In this document: positions 60,988-64,000 of the stretch, piece by piece | How positions within the stretch are numbered: the first letter of the stretch is position 1 | Layout of the letters: the number at the start of each line of letters is the position of its first letter | Assembly (NCBI GenBank): GCA_963722815.1 | Contig: CAVROM010000011.1 | Location: forward strand, 124,001-188,000 | Source: DASQFQ01 sp963722815 | GTDB lineage: Bacteria; Actinomycetota; Thermoleophilia; Solirubrobacterales; Solirubrobacteraceae | Length of the DNA: 64,000 bases | Direction: 5' to 3' | Translations under genes and position numbers: made by a program | Notes under the pieces: generated by a model | Told to the model about the DNA's origin: nothing | Database searches by the model: none | Seen by the model: only the letters and a program-made list of their open reading frames with translations

Positions 60988-62478
60988 CTAGTAGAAGCCG
61001 TGCCGAGCGAGCGGCTCGACCAGCTCGCGCTCCTCGTAGGAGAAGTGCGAGAGCAGTGCGTCGGTGAGCAGGTCCATCGCGCGGCCGACGCCCCCGATCC
61101 CGTCCTGATCCGCGGCGACGAGCGCAACCAGCGCGCGGTCGACGCGCTCGAGCAGGTCGGCGATCTGCTCGTGCTCCTGCTCGAGGCGGTCGATCACCGG
61201 CCCGAGCCCTTCGTCGCTGCGGCGCAGGTGGGGGAAGACGCTGCGGTCCTCGAGCGTGTGGTGGTTCGTGACCGTGCGGCAGTAGGTCTCGCAGAACGTC
61301 CCCAGCGTCCAGTTGTTCTGGCGGATCGTCATGCGCGTGATGAACGAGCGCACGGCGGCCGCGTTGCTGGTGCCCGCCGCGACCTGCCCGACGAGGTCGC
61401 GCAGCTGGTCGAGCTCGGCGCGCAGCGCGTCGTGGACGTCGATCAGGTGGCGGCCGGCGGCCTGCTCGCGGGCGCTGTAGCTGCGGGACGGGTCGCGCAC
61501 GGGGCCGGTGGGCCGCGTGCTCTCGTCCCACGCGCTCTCGTCGCTGAGGCGGCGCTCGGGGACCGGGGTCGGGTCGACGGCGAGCGGTGCCGGGGAGTCG
61601 AGGACGACCGGGCCGGCGGGCGCCTCTGCGGCGGGCTTGCCGCGCGCCTCCGCGACCAGCTCGCGCGTGGCCGGCGCGACCTCCTCGGCGAAGCGCTGGA
61701 GGTCGTCGGCGGACGAGACCATGAGGATGTACGCGCTCATGCCCGTCGACAGCGTGAGCTCGGTGAGCTGCGCGGCGCCCAGGCTGCCGTTGATGTTGAG
61801 CATGCGCCGGATCGCCTCGGGCGGGCGCCCGGCCTCCTCCGCCGCCTCGTCGATGCGCGCGTTCAGCTCCGGCAGCTTCTCCATGTCGATGTAGCCCTGG
61901 CTCGGGAGCCAGCCGTCGGCCTTGGCGCCGGTGAGCCGCAGCATCCGCGGCTTGTAGGCGCCGAGCCAGATCTCGATGTCGTGCGCGGGCGGAGGGCCGG
62001 ACTCGACGCCGTCGAGCTGGAAGTGCGTGCCGTCGTGGTGGACCGGGCCCTCCGCGCGCCAGATCGCGCGGATGACGTCGACGGCCTCGGCCAGCGCGTC
62101 GACGCTCTGCCCGGCCGTCAGCCGCGGCAGGCCGAGCGCGACGAGCGCGTCGTGGTACGTGCCCGCCCCGATCCCCAGCTCGACGCGGCCGCCGCTGAGA
62201 ATGTCGAGGCTGGCGGCGCTGCGCGCGAGCACGACCGGCGGCCGCAGCGGCAGGTTGGCGACGTTGGGCGCGACGCGGACGTTGGTGGTCGCCGCCGCGA
62301 CGACCGACAGCAGCGTCCACGTGTCGAGGAAGGCCGACTGGTAGGGGTGGTCCTGGAAGCTGACGATGTCCAGCCCGGCGACGTCGGCGAGCCGCGACAG
62401 CTCGACCACGGCGTCGGCCTGACGCGCCACCGGGACGATGAAGGCGCCGAACTGGAGGTCGTGGCGATAGTCGGGCAC
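60988..62478 (-). CDS. LLM-class oxidoreductase fused to a hemerythrin (HHE) domain
   Basis: A 496-residue fusion from GTG 62478. Residues about 1-290 form a luciferase-like F420/FMN monooxygenase (FGAFIVPVARQADAVVELSRLADVAGLDIVSFQDHPYQ, GAGTYHDALVALG). Residues about 360-490 form a four-helix HHE domain with iron ligands in DVHDALRAELDQLRDL, NHHTLEDRSVFPHL, EQEHEQIADLLE and HFSYEERELVEPL. The hemerythrin part could sense or supply oxygen, or protect the enzyme from NO or oxygen; that is inference. The order LLM then HHE is unusual. Confidence 0.9.
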   Translation of the reverse strand: MPDYRHDLQFGAFIVPVARQADAVVELSRLADVAGLDIVSFQDHPYQSAFLDTWTLLSVVAAATTNVRVAPNVANLPLRPPVVLARSAASLDILSGGRVELGIGAGTYHDALVALGLPRLTAGQSVDALAEAVDVIRAIWRAEGPVHHDGTHFQLDGVESGPPPAHDIEIWLGAYKPRMLRLTGAKADGWLPSQGYIDMEKLPELNARIDEAAEEAGRPPEAIRRMLNINGSLGAAQLTELTLSTGMSAYILMVSSADDLQRFAEEVAPATRELVAEARGKPAAEAPAGPVVLDSPAPLAVDPTPVPERRLSDESAWDESTRPTGPVRDPSRSYSAREQAAGRHLIDVHDALRAELDQLRDLVGQVAAGTSNAAAVRSFITRMTIRQNNWTLGTFCETYCRTVTNHHTLEDRSVFPHLRRSDEGLGPVIDRLEQEHEQIADLLERVDRALVALVAADQDGIGGVGRAMDLLTDALLSHFSYEERELVEPLARHGFY

Positions 62479-62514
62479 CGGTGTGGAACGGTAATGCCGG
62501 GTACCGTTGACCCC

Positions 62515-63429
62515 GTGGCGACCGCTCGCGGATCGGAGGACGCGCGCATCGAGTTCGCGCTCGACAGCTTCGACGTCGCCGACGGGAGGCTCGTTGTCGC
62601 CGGCCGCTGGTACGGCGTGACCGGCCGGCGCTTCGTGCGCCCGGTCCTGGAGGTGGATGGCAAGCGCCGCGTGATCGCGGTGCTCGACCACAAGCCGTGG
62701 CCGGCCATCGAAGGCGCCGAGTGGCTCGCGGCCTTCCCCCACGACGGGCCGGCCGGGCCGAGCCGGCTGCAGGTCGCGCCCGACATCGCGGTCGAGCTCC
62801 CGCCCGCAGGGCCGGAGGCGGGTGACGGGAGGCCGCGGCTCGCGCGGATTGCGCGCGTGGTCGAGACGCCGAAGCCCAAGGCCAAGCCCAAGCCCAAGCC
62901 CAAAGCGAAGCCGGAGCAGGCGCCCGCCCGCCGGAAGAGCGCCGAGCGCGAGCCGATCGACGCCGAGCTCGAGGCAATGCGCAAGCAGAAGGACGACGCG
63001 CGCGCGGAGACCGAGCGCCTGCGGAGCGAGCTCGACCAGACGAAGCGCGAGGTCGAGCGCCTCAGCGAGGAGCTGCGCCACGCCGACACCGACACCGACC
63101 GCCTGCGGACCGAGGTCAGCCACGCCCGCGCGGAGCTCAACACGGTCAAGGCGGGGCGGGACCAGACGCAGGCGAAGGCGCAGAGCGTGGAGGCCGACGC
63201 CGCGCGGCTGCGCACCGACGCCCAGCGCGCCCGGGCCGAGCGCGACGCCGCGAAGGCGGAGCTCGAGCGCGCCCGGCCGCTGCCGCCCAGCTCGCCTTAC
63301 ATCGCGCCGCGCCCGATGGCGTTCCAAGACCGCCGGTCCGGCCCGAGCTGGCGGCTCCGCGCGGGCGCCTCGCTCGCCGTGGCGGCGGTCCTGCTCATCC
63401 TCCTGCAGCTGGTGTTCGGGCTGTTCTGA
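62515..63429 (+). CDS. tail-anchored coiled-coil protein
   Basis: A 304-residue protein from GTG 62515. The first 115 residues form a beta-rich head (IEFALDSFDVADGRLVVAGRWYGVTGRRFVRPVLEVDGKRRVIAV). A short Lys-Pro repeat follows at about 120-135 (PKAKPKPKPKAK). A long heptad coiled coil spans about 150-255. One hydrophobic helix anchors the C-terminus (LAVAAVLLILLQLVFGLF). Function is unknown. The gene is divergent from the LLM-HHE gene (36 bases), and its end overlaps the converging GNAT gene by 35 bases. Confidence 0.8.
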   Translation: MATARGSEDARIEFALDSFDVADGRLVVAGRWYGVTGRRFVRPVLEVDGKRRVIAVLDHKPWPAIEGAEWLAAFPHDGPAGPSRLQVAPDIAVELPPAGPEAGDGRPRLARIARVVETPKPKAKPKPKPKAKPEQAPARRKSAEREPIDAELEAMRKQKDDARAETERLRSELDQTKREVERLSEELRHADTDTDRLRTEVSHARAELNTVKAGRDQTQAKAQSVEADAARLRTDAQRARAERDAAKAELERARPLPPSSPYIAPRPMAFQDRRSGPSWRLRAGASLAVAAVLLILLQLVFGLF

Positions 63430-63952
63430 GCATGCAGGTCACGGGCGGGCACTCCCCCGCCTGAGCAACCGCGGTGACCGCGAACCCGTGGCGCTCGTAG
63501 AGCGGGATCGTGCGCGGGTTGGGCGTCTCGAGGTAGGCCGGGAGCCCGTCGGCGTCGACGCGCTCGAGCCCCTCGCTCAGGAGCGCGGCGCCGAGGCCGG
63601 CGCCCTGCCGCTCCGGCCGCACGGCCAGCCACGGCAGGTACCAGTGCGCGAAGCGCGGGTGCGCGTCGTCCATCTGCCCGGCGACCGCGAGCACGTCGTC
63701 GTGCTTGGCGGGATCGACCGTCTCGGTGTACACCGCGCCGATCGCGTCGCCGTCCGGCTCGGCGCCCGGCGGCAGCCAGACGGCGACCGCGGCGAAGTCG
63801 TCGACAGCCGACGCCGTCCCCGCCCCCGCGAACGCCTCCACGAAGCGCGGGAAGTGCTTGAGGTATTCGGCCTCCTCCGGGTACAGCCAGCGCTCGACCG
63901 GATCGTCGATGAACGCCGCGACGATCGTGGCGATGGCCGGCGTCACATCCAT
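63395..63952 (-). CDS. GNAT N-acetyltransferase
   Basis: A 185-residue acetyltransferase: IATIVAAFIDDPVERWLYP at the start, then the AVWLPPGAEPD segment, and the acetyl-CoA loop AVRPERQGAGLGAALLSEGLERVDADGLPAYLETPNPRTIPLYERHGF, a very typical actinobacterial GNAT form. The substrate is unknown. It has its own divergent intergenic region with a possible plus-strand gene starting near the window end. Confidence 0.9.
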   Translation of the reverse strand: MDVTPAIATIVAAFIDDPVERWLYPEEAEYLKHFPRFVEAFAGAGTASAVDDFAAVAVWLPPGAEPDGDAIGAVYTETVDPAKHDDVLAVAGQMDDAHPRFAHWYLPWLAVRPERQGAGLGAALLSEGLERVDADGLPAYLETPNPRTIPLYERHGFAVTAVAQAGECPPVTCMLRTARTPAAGG

Positions 63953-64000
63953 GCGGCGAGCCTACGTTCTACGGTGAAGGCCCGTGCGGATCGCGACCTG

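Noticed and set aside
62879..62915. Short Lys-Pro coding repeat as a mobile or regulatory repeat
   Set aside because: The AAGCCC units encode a Lys-Pro linker in frame and are a common low-complexity coding feature.
63984..64000. Start of a plus-strand gene at GTG 63984
   Set aside because: Only five codons are visible before the window ends, which is too little to support a call.

Overview
The window looks like chromosomal DNA of a very GC-rich actinobacterium, most plausibly class Thermoleophilia (Solirubrobacterales). This is inferred from the base composition, the clustered tilS-hpt-ftsH genes, several F420-type luciferase-family enzymes, a SARP-like giant regulator, HTH-cyclase fusions, and frequent GTG/TTG starts with 4-bp coupled overlaps. 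No rRNA, tRNA, phage, transposase or CRISPR locus is visible. Most of the window is ordinary housekeeping and metabolic sequence. The novelty lies in repeats, RNA elements, gene fusions and one probable lipid pathway.

Layout. 1-2.6 kb: folate genes folP-folB followed by an EamA exporter and a TetR regulator (minus). 2.7-7.3 kb: a GAF-GAF-SpoIIE-GNAT fusion, an ECF sigma factor with a SnoaL-like tail, and a frameshifted SDR epimerase. 7.3-12.5 kb: a tandem repeat array, then ftsH, hpt, tilS and an HTH-adenylate cyclase, headed by a promoter, a structured RNA and a terminator. 12.5-20.7 kb: an SCP2 protein, a lysine/alanine-rich coiled-coil protein, a nucleoside phosphorylase, a three-domain peptidoglycan enzyme, methyltransferases and a SpeD-like protein. 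20.8-25.6 kb: a 1,207-residue SARP-type regulator, then a Fur-family repressor facing a VIT-type metal transporter across a Nur-like operator. 25.6-33.4 kb: a sirtuin, beta-oxidation genes, a VKOR-DsbA disulfide pair, a PadR regulator and an acyl-CoA dehydrogenase with a palindromic operator. 33.4-43.9 kb: membrane and secreted proteins, TerC and a Ca2+/H+ antiporter, a lipoprotein, a glucuronyl C5-epimerase-like protein and an ArsA ATPase. 43.9-52.4 kb: class I HMG-CoA reductase, a LysR regulator facing a broken aldo/keto reductase, a MoxR-VWA pair, a second cyclase and an FkbM methyltransferase. 52.4-55.1 kb: a TPP riboswitch and a thiXYZ-like transporter. 55-59.4 kb: an AlkA-like glycosylase and a candidate sphingolipid module (fatty acid hydroxylase, ceramide-synthase-like acyltransferase with two frameshifts, serine palmitoyltransferase-like enzyme). 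59.4-64 kb: two luciferase-family enzymes (one fused to hemerythrin), a DksA/TraR-like zinc finger protein, a tail-anchored coiled-coil protein and a GNAT.

Cross-cutting features. A palindromic element of about 40 bp recurs at six places. It usually supplies the TAG stop codon of the adjacent gene, it is expanded into a tandem array after ftsH, and in two cases it is translated as part of a protein. Five of 14 convergent gene pairs end in the same CTAG tetranucleotide, each reading its TAG stop from one strand. Five single-base frameshifts occur, all consistent with one extra base, three of them in runs of four C/G, so base-calling or assembly error must be excluded before these genes are called broken.
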